Part shown: in pieces, positions 1 to 9,033 of the stretch | How the letters are laid out: each line of letters starts with the position of its first letter | How positions within the stretch are numbered: position 1 is the first letter of the stretch | Assembly: GCA_028284665.1 (NCBI GenBank) | Contig: JANQRG010000038.1 | Location: 1-64,000 of the forward strand | DNA: 64,000 bases | Reading direction: 5' to 3' | Source: Croceivirga sp. | Lineage (GTDB): Bacteria; Bacteroidota; Bacteroidia; Flavobacteriales; Flavobacteriaceae | Made by a program: the position numbers and the translations under genes | The notes under the pieces: model-generated | What the model was told of the DNA's origin: nothing | Databases searched by the model: none | What the model saw: only the letters and a program-made list of their open reading frames with translations

Positions 1-1
1 T

Positions 2-664
2 TACCGAACCAATATCACTAAAGAATGGCGTGTTCGGGCCGGGCAACTCTATCTCTTTGATGACCGGATGGATCTAACCTCCATGCAGAACAGTGCACGC
101 ATCGAATATCGGTTCAACCGAAATTTCAGTGTAGGACTGGGCTATATCCGATCCTCAGATCCTGCAGATCCAGACCAGGCGGCAAGAAATAGAATTGACC
201 CACGGGTACGCTATCGGTTTAAGGTGGGAGACCTCAGGGTCAGCAATCAGCTTCGGACAGAATGGCATTTCCCTTCACGTAGCAAATTTGAGTACCGCCT
301 TCGTTACTCGTTGGGGCTCAGCGCAGGTGATTTTGGACTTCCTCTGGGTATAACACCTTTTATGACCAACGAACTTCATTATTACCTCAACGGCAGGCCG
401 CTAAACTATCGCGATTCTGATGGTGATATCATCGTTAGCCAATCCCCCAATGGTCTACACGCACATCGCATCCGAGTTGGTGTACGGTTTAAACCGTTTA
501 AACGGGCTAACCTTAGTTTGAGTTTTATGAGACAAACCGAATTCAACATCGGAAGTAGGTATCGGGAGATCAATGTAGTTGACCCCAGGGATGGGGATAT
601 CCTACGGGCTTTCAACAACTTTTCTGTAGTGAGTTTTAGTTTCTCCTACCGCTTCAAAATTTAA
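2..664 (+). CDS. DUF2490-like outer-membrane beta-barrel protein, 5' end cut by window
   Basis: The reading frame is open from base 2, so the N-terminus and signal peptide lie outside the window; about 220 residues are visible. The sequence is a run of short amphipathic strands rich in Arg, Tyr and Phe (VRYRF, VRFKPFKRANLSLSFM) and ends in an aromatic strand SFSYRFKI, as expected for a small outer-membrane barrel. The pattern fits the DUF2490 family of Bacteroidota; I assign it by resemblance only. It lies 26 bases upstream of the P-loop gene and is probably the first visible member of the same operon. Function unknown. Confidence 0.7.
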   Translation, partial: YRTNITKEWRVRAGQLYLFDDRMDLTSMQNSARIEYRFNRNFSVGLGYIRSSDPADPDQAARNRIDPRVRYRFKVGDLRVSNQLRTEWHFPSRSKFEYRLRYSLGLSAGDFGLPLGITPFMTNELHYYLNGRPLNYRDSDGDIIVSQSPNGLHAHRIRVGVRFKPFKRANLSLSFMRQTEFNIGSRYREINVVDPRDGDILRAFNNFSVVSFSFSYRFKI

Positions 665-690
665 GTACAAAAACCCTAAAGAATACCATA

Positions 691-1737
691 ATGAAAACAA
701 TAAAGAAAGCAAATAGCTGCAAATACGTATCCGATTTTACGATTAATCGGGATATTATCAAAACCTACAGCCCCAAGCCAGGTGATGTTGCCATTTTTGA
801 AGTGCTTGAGCTGTGGTCGCTAAATGCCATTCAGGATTTTGAGGGCAGGAACTGTTACATATTTGAAGAAGATCATATAATGCTGGCCTTTGGAAACCGT
901 TATGCCAGCAACCAATTTGAGGCCTATGTCCCGGAAGAATACCAGGAAGTCTATGACCTCGTAGGTAAAGGCGGTGTAGTCGGCAATGTGGCCTCAATGT
1001 ATTATAAGTTGGAAGACGTTGGGCCCACCAAGTTAAAATTGGTAGGTTATGCTACCAATTCAAAGGGTGAGGTAATCAACACTATTTACCATCACAAAAA
1101 AAGTACTCCGTTTCAACCCTTTGAAATACAACAGTTCAAAACAATTTTGTCTGTGGGGGCCAGTATGGACAGTGGCAAGACCACAACGGCGGCCTTTCTT
1201 TGCCGTGGTTTGAAAAATGCAGGTAACAAAGTGGCCTACATTAAACTAACGGGTACCATATTCAATAAGGATAAAATGCTGTGTTATGATTGCGGAGCCG
1301 ATTATGTGAGTGATTTTTCAGAAATGGGCTACCCTTCAACCTATCTCTGTAGTCTGGACGAGATTCTTGATATCTATGAAGGATTGCTCCAGGAGGTGGC
1401 CACTATCGACCCTGACTATGTCGTAATTGAAATTGCTGACGGCCTCTATCAACGGGAAACCCATCAATTACTAAACCATTTGCCGTTTACGAACACTTTG
1501 GATCATGTCATCCTATCTTGTAGTGATAGTTTGGCCGTTCATACGGGGATAAAACTACTGTTCCCCATTTTCGGCGAACGCTTATTTGCTTTAGGTGGAC
1601 TGTTTACCGGAAGTCCCTTGTTGGTAGAAGAAGTGGAGCAGCAGGAAACACTTCCCGTACTTACCCTTGAAAAGCTCATGGATGGACATTTATTGTGTAC
1701 GCTGTTACGCGATAAGCGCGAGAAAATGATTGTATAA
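691..1737 (+). CDS. P-loop NTPase of SIMIBI/DUF1611-like type
   Basis: This 348-residue protein has an N-terminal beta-rich region (about residues 20-145) followed by a nucleotide-binding domain. The Walker A motif GASMDSGKT is at residues 156-164, like dethiobiotin synthetase, MobB and DUF1611 proteins where a Lys/Thr pair follows a flexible loop. A second conserved-looking acidic stretch, VVIEIADG, is at about 244-251, and a CxxC (LCYDC) at 198-201 could bind metal. No signal peptide is seen, so it should be cytoplasmic. It sits between the DUF2490 gene and a small membrane protein in a compact row. The exact family is not certain and the substrate is unknown. Confidence 0.6.
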   Translation: MKTIKKANSCKYVSDFTINRDIIKTYSPKPGDVAIFEVLELWSLNAIQDFEGRNCYIFEEDHIMLAFGNRYASNQFEAYVPEEYQEVYDLVGKGGVVGNVASMYYKLEDVGPTKLKLVGYATNSKGEVINTIYHHKKSTPFQPFEIQQFKTILSVGASMDSGKTTTAAFLCRGLKNAGNKVAYIKLTGTIFNKDKMLCYDCGADYVSDFSEMGYPSTYLCSLDEILDIYEGLLQEVATIDPDYVVIEIADGLYQRETHQLLNHLPFTNTLDHVILSCSDSLAVHTGIKLLFPIFGERLFALGGLFTGSPLLVEEVEQQETLPVLTLEKLMDGHLLCTLLRDKREKMIV

Positions 1738-1758
1738 GGAATTAAAAAAACGATACCT

Positions 1759-2241
1759 ATGAATTTTTCAAAGACACAGGCCTTAGTTTTCAGTGTTGCA
1801 ATAGTGTTGGTGGTCCTTTCCCCCATCGTACAGAATTGGGCAAATAATCCAAAGGACAGTTTTCCCCTATCGTATTATCCCATGTTCGCCAAGAAGCGTA
1901 CAGAGAACTATGGCCTCTATTATGTGGTGGGGCTAGATACTTTGGGGCAACGTACCAGAATACCCTATAGATTGGCCGGAACAGGCGGATTTAACCAGGT
2001 ACGGCGCCAAATCAACAAGGCACGTAAAACAGAAGGTGGGATACCCTTTCTTCAAAAAGTGGCCCGCAACATTGCTAAGAAAGAGCCTGAACTTTACACT
2101 ACCCTCGTTGGCTTGGAATTGATTAAGGGATATTATCATCTGGAAGGATATTTTATAAAAAACGATACCCTTCCCGTACTTGAACGTAAAATAGCAACTT
2201 TTAAAATTGAAAGCGATGGACAATTTGTGGAACTCCATTAA
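1759..2241 (+). CDS. Small membrane-anchored protein preceding an HTTM protein
   Basis: A 160-residue protein with one hydrophobic segment at residues 9-26 and a soluble remainder predicted outside the cytoplasm. Just after the anchor is FPLSYYPMF, a motif type that I associate with small proteins encoded next to HTTM (vitamin K-dependent carboxylase-like) membrane proteins; this link is from memory. The end of the gene overlaps the start of the HTTM gene by 26 bases, which suggests translational coupling and a partner role. No enzymatic motif is visible. Confidence 0.6.
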   Translation: MNFSKTQALVFSVAIVLVVLSPIVQNWANNPKDSFPLSYYPMFAKKRTENYGLYYVVGLDTLGQRTRIPYRLAGTGGFNQVRRQINKARKTEGGIPFLQKVARNIAKKEPELYTTLVGLELIKGYYHLEGYFIKNDTLPVLERKIATFKIESDGQFVELH

Positions 2242-3556
2242 AAATGCCTGGTTTTTATCGATAGACCCTAAACGCCTAGCCATCATACGGATTGCAACCG
2301 GTGGTTTTTGCCTCTGGTACCTGTTATCCCGTTTTGATATGCTGCAGCGAATGGTGAAAAATACGGATACCTTTGAACCTGTTGGGCTCTTATCCTGGAT
2401 GGAACAGCCCTTAGAGATAAGCCTTTTCTGGTGGATTTCAATAGTGTTGATAGCCCTGAATATCTGCTACATCCTGGGCTGGAAGTTTAAGCTTACCGGG
2501 CCGGTCTTTGCGATTTTAGTACTGCTGTTCTTTACGTACCGAAATTCATGGTCAATGATCTACCACAACCATAATGCCCTGGTACTGCACATTTTGATCG
2601 TAGGTTTGGTGGCCTCGGCCGATGCATGGTCCATCGATGCCTGGAGTCGACGACGAAAAGGGATCCGGCAACAAAATGCGCATTGGCGGTATGGTTGGCC
2701 CATCATGCTGATATGTACCGTTACCGTAGGCTCTTATTTTTTGTCAGGTGTGGCCAAACTTGCGGGTGATCTGGCATGGGACTGGGCCAATGGCAGCGCC
2801 ATGCGTTCGCAGGTTGCCGTGGATGCTATACGAAAAACTATACTGGGGGCAGAGACTGCGTCATTGTTCAATATTGTCTACAAACACACCTGGCTTTTTC
2901 TTGGTATGGGTATTTTTACCTTTATCGTAGAGTTGGGTGCACCATTGGCGCTTTACAAAAAAAGATGGGGCAGGCTTTGGGCCTTTTTGACCTGGGGCAT
3001 GCATTGGGGCATCTTTTTTATCATGGGAATTACCTTTCGGTACCAGATGACGGGATTGATCTTCCTTCCCTTTTTTGCACCTGAAAAGTGGTTTACCAAT
3101 GCCCGCAATCAAACTGCAAATAACGCTGATGGCAATGCCGTGCTGTCTGCGGACCTGAATTCATCGCCGACCCTACTTTTCGATGGGGTCTGCAATCTCT
3201 GCAATGGCTGGGTACGTTTTGTCATGCGAAAAGAAAGAAAACCCGAATTTCGGTTTGCTTCCCTCCAGTCTGATGTCGCCAAAGAAATGTTGAATGCTTT
3301 CAACACAAAAAACAAAATGGATTCCATTGTGTTGATTGAGGACGGTATAGTATACCAAAAAAGCGAGGCGGTACTCCGGATTTTGGGAAAGCTCAAATAT
3401 CCATGGCCACTGCTTTCAGTACTTATCATTGTTCCAAGAATCCTCCGGGACGGCATTTACAATATTGTTGCACACCATCGTTATGCCTGGTTTGGAAAAC
3501 AACAATCCTGTGAATTGATGGGGCCTGCAGACAAGGTGCGGTTTATTGAATTATAA
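2216..3556 (+). CDS. HTTM (VKGC-like) membrane protein fused to a DCC thiol-disulfide domain
   Basis: The N-terminal about 300 residues hold seven or eight hydrophobic segments with the histidine-rich YHNHNA stretch and an FLSGVAKL helix, consistent with the HTTM domain found in vitamin K-dependent gamma-carboxylase. The C-terminal part starts with LLFDGVCNLCNGWV (about residues 321-334), the signature DxxCxxC of the DCC1/DUF393 family, which has a thioredoxin-like fold. ATG at 2216 is chosen; a longer TTG start at 2207 is possible. The gene overlaps its upstream neighbour by 26 bases and is followed after 4 bases by an ABC exporter. HTTM and DCC genes are often neighbours; here they are one polypeptide. 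Substrate unknown. Confidence 0.75.
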   Translation: MDNLWNSIKNAWFLSIDPKRLAIIRIATGGFCLWYLLSRFDMLQRMVKNTDTFEPVGLLSWMEQPLEISLFWWISIVLIALNICYILGWKFKLTGPVFAILVLLFFTYRNSWSMIYHNHNALVLHILIVGLVASADAWSIDAWSRRRKGIRQQNAHWRYGWPIMLICTVTVGSYFLSGVAKLAGDLAWDWANGSAMRSQVAVDAIRKTILGAETASLFNIVYKHTWLFLGMGIFTFIVELGAPLALYKKRWGRLWAFLTWGMHWGIFFIMGITFRYQMTGLIFLPFFAPEKWFTNARNQTANNADGNAVLSADLNSSPTLLFDGVCNLCNGWVRFVMRKERKPEFRFASLQSDVAKEMLNAFNTKNKMDSIVLIEDGIVYQKSEAVLRILGKLKYPWPLLSVLIIVPRILRDGIYNIVAHHRYAWFGKQQSCELMGPADKVRFIEL

Positions 3557-3560
3557 TGCT

Positions 3561-5303
3561 ATGATGATGTGGCCTTTCCAAAGAAAACAGCAATTCAAAA
3601 CCACAAAATGGGGTTTGATAGGAGACTTTATAAATTCCCATAGAATTTGGTTGGCGATTACCCTGCTGACTGGATTTGCCTATAACGTTTTTACTATTCT
3701 AATCCCCATTAGTATCGGTAAATTTTATGAATTTGCTTTTGGGTTCTCCTCCCATCGTTTGAAAGCGTTTGGATCTATTCCCTATATGGATGCCACCGAC
3801 CCTACTGGCTTTTTTATCCTCTTTTTCAGTTTAGTTGGTTTGCGGTTTGTTTTTGAATACGCCAATCGATATGGGATTGCCTTGGTAGGGGAACGATTTG
3901 CAAAATCCCTGCGGGAACGCCTTTTTGCGGCACAATTGCAGATAACCATGCCTGTTTACGATACCAAAGGCATTGGAAAATATCTCTTGCGCTTTAGTGG
4001 TGATTTGAAGAGTATTCAGAATTATGTCAAGAATGGCGTATTGCGTTTCGTACAGGACTTCGCCCTCTTGGGGATCGTGTTTCTGGTCATCGCCCAAATG
4101 GATATCACACTTGCAGGACTTATGTTAGGCTATATCCTAATATCAACCCTAATTTTATGGTTGCTCAACAAGGTATTGTACCAACAGTCTTTGGAAAGGC
4201 GCAATCGAAAATCGGGAATGCTCTCTTTTATAAATACAAGACTAAGAGCTGTGGCCAGTCTAAAGGCATTTAATAAATATACCCCTGAGAACAAAAGGTT
4301 CCGCAAACGCTCCGAACAACTGTACAGAGTTGGAAAAAAATATGCGGGAACCGTAGCTTTATTGCAGGCCGGTATCCCAGCCTTGACCTACGGTCTTTTG
4401 GGCACAATTATGGTCTATGTATTGAGCAGGCCCGCCTATGAGGGTGCTATTGGAGGTGGGTCGCTGTTGGTCATTATCCTGCTTATTTTGGCCGTACTTC
4501 CTGTACTTCGCAGGACATTGCGGGTGAGCATTGTATGGAAGCTGGGCAATATTTCGTTTGAAAAACTGATACGCATATTTGAGATGCCGAAAGAAAATGA
4601 CCTTCCTTTTGAAAAGTTATCTTTTAAAGATGCCGTCATAAAGTTCGAAAATGTGCAATTCTGCTATGATGGGACGGAAAAATCTGTCTTTGACAAGCTG
4701 AATCTTGAAATCCAGCCCAACACATCAACCCTAATTTATGGTCCTTCGGGCTGTGGAAAGTCAACCCTGATCAAACTTTTGTTGAAAACCGTCTCTCAAC
4801 ATACAGGAAAACTGAGTGTAGACGGCATTTCATACACCTCACTTTCGGAAAAAACCATCCGGAAAAACATTGCAGTGATTTCCCATGATTATCCCCTCTA
4901 CGGAAAGGATGTGTATGAGGCCTTAGTATACAGCCGAAATACGGAACGAAAGAAAAAGGCAAAAGCGTGGTTGGAGTATTTGCAGCAACATGAAAAACCC
5001 AAAGACCAATTACAATTGAGTGACCGAATCGGGGATTTGGGATGCAACCTGAACCTGGGCCAGACCAAGCTGCTCCAATACTGCCGTGCTTTACTGACCA
5101 ATAAACCGATACTCGTTATTGAGGAGCCGTTTGAATGCTTGAATCCAAAAACAGCACGGTTAATTGCAGATAAGCTAAAGGCATTACAGAATGATAGGAC
5201 CTTGATCATTTTCTCTCAATCCAAGGAACAAATTCTAAATCCAGATACGACCCTTTTTTTGGGTTCTGAACTCAATGTTTCTAAATTTTCCATTGTCTCT
5301 TAA
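3561..5303 (+). CDS. ABC exporter half-transporter with degenerate nucleotide-binding motifs
   Basis: A 580-residue protein with an N-terminal six-helix exporter domain (about residues 20-320) and a C-terminal ATPase domain. Walker A GPSGCGKST is intact near residue 394. The other motifs are eroded: the Q-loop Gln is replaced (VISHDYPLY), the signature reads LNLGQ instead of LSGGQ, Walker B is LVIEEP with Glu for Asp, and the H-loop His is Gln (IIFSQSK). Three consecutive ATG codons at 3561-3569 make the likely start; TTG at 3546 would overlap the HTTM gene. As last member of the block it may export or sense the product of the HTTM/P-loop proteins, which is inference. Confidence 0.75.
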   Translation: MMMWPFQRKQQFKTTKWGLIGDFINSHRIWLAITLLTGFAYNVFTILIPISIGKFYEFAFGFSSHRLKAFGSIPYMDATDPTGFFILFFSLVGLRFVFEYANRYGIALVGERFAKSLRERLFAAQLQITMPVYDTKGIGKYLLRFSGDLKSIQNYVKNGVLRFVQDFALLGIVFLVIAQMDITLAGLMLGYILISTLILWLLNKVLYQQSLERRNRKSGMLSFINTRLRAVASLKAFNKYTPENKRFRKRSEQLYRVGKKYAGTVALLQAGIPALTYGLLGTIMVYVLSRPAYEGAIGGGSLLVIILLILAVLPVLRRTLRVSIVWKLGNISFEKLIRIFEMPKENDLPFEKLSFKDAVIKFENVQFCYDGTEKSVFDKLNLEIQPNTSTLIYGPSGCGKSTLIKLLLKTVSQHTGKLSVDGISYTSLSEKTIRKNIAVISHDYPLYGKDVYEALVYSRNTERKKKAKAWLEYLQQHEKPKDQLQLSDRIGDLGCNLNLGQTKLLQYCRALLTNKPILVIEEPFECLNPKTARLIADKLKALQNDRTLIIFSQSKEQILNPDTTLFLGSELNVSKFSIVS

Positions 5304-5465
5304 AAAGAGCAGACGTTGAAGCTTATCTAAATGGTAGTTTTAAATGATCCCCTTAATTAGTTATGCTCTCCGATACCTTTTAAAATGGTACTGAGATCAA
5401 ATTGGTAGTACGAATTTCCACTAGCTGTAAAGTGCTGCGGATAAATTATACTTATAGCCTACTGA

Positions 5466-6203
5466 TTACAATGATTGGGTTTTCAAAACGAAGTTAATAG
5501 GGACACTGTACCCTACCTTGGCTTTCTTTCCTCGTTGTTGCCCAGGGGTCATTTCCGGTAAAGCGGAGATTATTCTTATAGCTTCTTCTTCCAAGAGACG
5601 GTCTGGCCCCCGTTTCCTGATGTTCGCTACCTTACCGTTGGCATCTATTTCGAAAGTGACGAATACCCTTCCCTTAATCCCCATCTCCAGAGCAACAGCG
5701 GGATAAACCAAATTTTCACGAATATGTTCCTGTACTTTTTGGTTAAAACATTCTCTTCTTTCTTGTTCACTTTCCAAGTCCTCACAACCCGGGAATATTG
5801 GCGCCTTTTCTATAACCGCGAACGGCACCGATATTTCTTCTTCAACTTCCTCAACCGCAACGTCTTCAACACGCACAATTGCATCTTCAATATACGTTTC
5901 CTGGCTACTTTCAGTGCTTTCGATAATGGTTTCTTCAATTTCGACCACGTCATCAACAATTTCTATGACATCCGGTGCGTTTGGCGGCGGCGGCGGCGTC
6001 TCTGCTCTAACCTGCTCAGTTTTAGGAACCTCTTCACTGAAATCTTCCGCTACCAGTACTAGTTCGGCAAATTGTTCCGGTTTTTCATAGGTTTTTATTT
6101 CGAGAAGCCTCCATGTAGTGAACAACGCTAAATTAAGACCTATCAAAAAGTATAACCCAATGTTTCTGTTTATGTCTGCTTTAGGGTACTTTTTAGGTTT
6201 CAT
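5466..6203 (-). CDS. TonB-family energy transducer
   Basis: This 245-residue protein has a short basic N-terminus, one membrane helix (about residues 15-30), a proline/acid-rich spacer containing PPPPPNAP, and a C-terminal TonB domain (about 140-245) with VYPAVALEMGIKGRVFVTFEID. It would span the periplasm and pass energy from ExbB/ExbD to TonB-dependent receptors; no exbBD is in the window. The receptor-like gene 6492-8885 on the same strand is a natural client, although a remnant of another gene lies between them. The exact paralogue cannot be told, so no symbol is given. Confidence 0.88.
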   Translation of the reverse strand: MKPKKYPKADINRNIGLYFLIGLNLALFTTWRLLEIKTYEKPEQFAELVLVAEDFSEEVPKTEQVRAETPPPPPNAPDVIEIVDDVVEIEETIIESTESSQETYIEDAIVRVEDVAVEEVEEEISVPFAVIEKAPIFPGCEDLESEQERRECFNQKVQEHIRENLVYPAVALEMGIKGRVFVTFEIDANGKVANIRKRGPDRLLEEEAIRIISALPEMTPGQQRGKKAKVGYSVPINFVLKTQSL

Positions 6204-6334
6204 GGCACTTACTTTTATGATTTACATAAAGGTATTTTAGCCCTTTTACCTATGCAATGACCCGCATCATGAACAATGACATCAAGCCACAAAATTTGCT
6301 TGCTACTATGCAATACTTCACATGCTCTTGTTGC

Positions 6335-6437
6335 GTTACCAATGCGATAAAGAGTACCCCAAAAATCGCGGCCCCATAAACCCACCAGGGAATTTCAATA
6401 CGATAGGTATAGCTTTCCAACCACCTACCCATAAAAT
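6335..6437 (-). pseudogene. 103-bp copy of the 3' region of the FtsX/MacB permease gene
   Basis: These 103 bases match 10354-10456 with three mismatches and no gap, in the same orientation. They encode the FMGRWLESYTYRIEIPWW part of the last membrane region of the permease at 10290-12710. Homology stops abruptly on both sides; the open frame runs on to a stop at 6250 with an unrelated tail. There is no start, no upstream domain and no ATPase, so this is a gene remnant. It lies just after the stop of the receptor gene. Confidence 0.85.
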
Positions 6438-6491
6438 AGTGGTTTTATGGGATTCTTCCCTTCAACCCTCATTTCATAGATATCATTCAGT

Positions 6492-8885
6492 TTATTGGGT
6501 TCTCTCATTTTCCGCCTCTCCAACTTTCTTAATCCTATAATTCGTTTTTTTGAGTTTGCCAAAATTATAGAAGGCGGAAAATCTTATATAATTCGTGTTA
6601 AACCTATTACCATAGATGATATCCGTAGTACCAGACCGATAATTACCGTCGGCTCGGATACCTTGAAAAATGTCGTTGAAATCAAGATTGCACTTTAAGG
6701 TATCTCCCCAAAACCTTTTTTCAACCCCTATATTGACTGTGGACTGGTTTTTTCGTAAATAAATCCCATCCTGTAAGTCACTTAAATACCACCCTGTTAC
6801 ATAAATGGTGCACCAATTACGAATGGTAAAGCTATTTTGGGAATAAAAATAAAAACTCGGTTCATTTTCCCTAATTTCAAAAACATCGGTGTCGTCAATT
6901 AAATCATTGTAGCTAACACTAATATTATTAATTGATTGCCACCATTTCAAGTTGATATTTCTGGTTAAGGTCGCAAAAAAGGCATGTTCCCTATCAAAAT
7001 TAATGCTTTGTAAAACGTATTCTCTTGATTCGTTTTCCAGTTGGAACGCCGCTCTGGTAATCCGATCAATAGTGTAGGTATACCCGAATTTTAGATTCCA
7101 ATCTTTGTGAGTACTCCCTATTTCAAAGCTATGTATTCTGGAAGGTTGCAAATTAGGATTTCCTCTAATAGAGGTAAACTCATCCTGATAAATAACAAAA
7201 GGATTCAAAGTTTCATAAGAAGGTCTTCGTATTCGGGAGGCATAAGTGAGGAAGGCGTTTGTGTTTCCAGATAGTTTTACATCGAAAGAAGCATTTGGAA
7301 AGACATTTAGGTAATTATCCTCTATAACCGCACCCCCATCTACACTGGTGAACAAGGTATAAGCTGTCAATTCCGTTCTGAATCCAAAACTGTAGTTTGT
7401 ATTTTCATTTAAACGTTTGCTAAAATTCAGATAAACCGCCGGTACCTTCTCATCGTATTGAAAACTATTGGAAAGATCAGTGTCTTTAATGGGTGTCCCA
7501 TCATCCTCCAAATTAAAAAAATCAGTAAACGATGTATTGTTAACATAAGAAAACTTTCCTCCCATTTCCAGGCTACTGTTCAGGTAAACCTTGGTGTAAT
7601 CTACTTGAACGCTAACGATCTGAATATCTCCCTCTCCAGCATTACTTATCCTTGAAGCGGTCTCTACTTCATCGATCGTGCTTGACTCGTTTATCCAATT
7701 ATCAAAGGCATTCTTATATGAGGCATACTGACCTCCTACAAAGAGATTGGTGCCCAAGCTATCTATTTGAGTTGAATAGTTTAGGTTCAAAATGTTTTTA
7801 CGATTCAAATCATCCATTTTCAAAACGCTATTATAGCGGCCCTCTTCAGTATCTATTATGGTATTGTCGCTAAGTTGGTCTCCTCCCATAGCTTCGTAGG
7901 CACCGCTGTACTCCACGGAAACATATGAATCATCGGAAATGTTATATTGTATTCCAAGGCTGTAGTTAGAAAAGTTATTCTGCTCGTACAACCAGTCCAA
8001 CTCTATATCAGAACTAAAAAAGTCCCCGACTTCATCCCTTGTTCGTGTTGTTGTCTTCAGCCATCTATCATTTCCAATAAGCAATCCATAGTTTGCGTTT
8101 ATTCCCCAATTACTTTTTCTAAAACTAAAATCTATGTCAGTTCTATTGTCATACCCCGCAAAAGCGCTGTAACTATAATAGTTTTTGAGCGTCCCTTTTG
8201 ACCCCTCTTCTGTATTGCGTTTGGTTTTAATGTTGATAACCACATTGCCTTCGGCATCGTATCGGGGACCCGGATTAGTAATAATTTCAATCTTGTCGAT
8301 GTTAGAGGGTGATATTGTAGACAAACGCTCATTGCTAATCTTTATCCCATTTACAAATAGGACAGCATCCCCTTTACCGAAAATGTTTATCCCGTTGTTT
8401 TCATCGACTAAAATACCTGGTGATTTGCTAAGTATTTCTTCCGCGGAGGTGCTCGTAGCTAAGGTGGTATTTGCAACTTTTACCTCAATCGAACCATCAG
8501 GCCTTTGTCTTACCAAAGGGGTTTTAGAAACCACAACTACTTCTTCTAATTCTGTTGATGCTTCTTCCACCACTATATCGCCCAAATTAATTGCTGTCTG
8601 GCCTTCAAATTCCAAGTTAATGTAGGTATCCTGAAACTCTAGAGATGTAAGTTTTAGCAAAAAACGTTTTGCATTCAGGTTTTCAAGTTCAAATTTTCCA
8701 TCAAAGAAACTAGTCCCGGCTACGATCGTGGAGTCTGTTGGGGTTAGTAGTAGCGCATTCCCAACCAAAACATCTCCATTGGAATTCACTACTTTACCTG
8801 ATATAGATGTAATGGATTGTGCGTTATTAGGTAGTGCCAAACAGAGGAGTGAAAATGCAGTCAATAGGACTGTTTTCAGTTCCAT
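6492..8885 (-). CDS. Outer-membrane beta-barrel receptor (CarboxypepD-reg, plug, OMP_b-brl_3 type)
   Basis: From ATG 8885 the product is 797 residues and begins with a signal peptide (MELKTVLLTAFSLLCLALPNN). Next come a carboxypeptidase-regulatory-like domain (ISGKVVNSNGDVLVGN), a plug-like region with ILSKSPGILVDENNGI and VLFVNGIKI, and a barrel rich in aromatic strands to the end. This is the architecture of Bacteroidota TonB-linked barrel proteins of the OMP_b-brl_3 family. It follows a membrane AraC regulator and an FtsX permease on the same strand. The ligand cannot be read from sequence. A longer start at 8939 would put 18 non-signal residues ahead of the signal peptide and is less likely. 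Confidence 0.85.
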   Translation of the reverse strand: MELKTVLLTAFSLLCLALPNNAQSITSISGKVVNSNGDVLVGNALLLTPTDSTIVAGTSFFDGKFELENLNAKRFLLKLTSLEFQDTYINLEFEGQTAINLGDIVVEEASTELEEVVVVSKTPLVRQRPDGSIEVKVANTTLATSTSAEEILSKSPGILVDENNGINIFGKGDAVLFVNGIKISNERLSTISPSNIDKIEIITNPGPRYDAEGNVVINIKTKRNTEEGSKGTLKNYYSYSAFAGYDNRTDIDFSFRKSNWGINANYGLLIGNDRWLKTTTRTRDEVGDFFSSDIELDWLYEQNNFSNYSLGIQYNISDDSYVSVEYSGAYEAMGGDQLSDNTIIDTEEGRYNSVLKMDDLNRKNILNLNYSTQIDSLGTNLFVGGQYASYKNAFDNWINESSTIDEVETASRISNAGEGDIQIVSVQVDYTKVYLNSSLEMGGKFSYVNNTSFTDFFNLEDDGTPIKDTDLSNSFQYDEKVPAVYLNFSKRLNENTNYSFGFRTELTAYTLFTSVDGGAVIEDNYLNVFPNASFDVKLSGNTNAFLTYASRIRRPSYETLNPFVIYQDEFTSIRGNPNLQPSRIHSFEIGSTHKDWNLKFGYTYTIDRITRAAFQLENESREYVLQSINFDREHAFFATLTRNINLKWWQSINNISVSYNDLIDDTDVFEIRENEPSFYFYSQNSFTIRNWCTIYVTGWYLSDLQDGIYLRKNQSTVNIGVEKRFWGDTLKCNLDFNDIFQGIRADGNYRSGTTDIIYGNRFNTNYIRFSAFYNFGKLKKTNYRIKKVGEAENERTQ

Positions 8886-9033
8886 AAATGGGTTTAATCC
8901 AAAAAGGCTTACACCATTAAACATATCCAGTTCGCCCAAATTTTTTCACAGGCAAGTTGCTATGTTAGGCTCAAAATTGGGTTATAGGATATATAATCGA
9001 AGTTCTATATTGTATTTCCGAACTCCACAGAAG

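Noticed and set aside
8185-8625. 146-codon plus-strand frame inside the receptor gene.
   Set aside because: Ser/Thr-rich composition is that expected from the complement of receptor codons; no family features.
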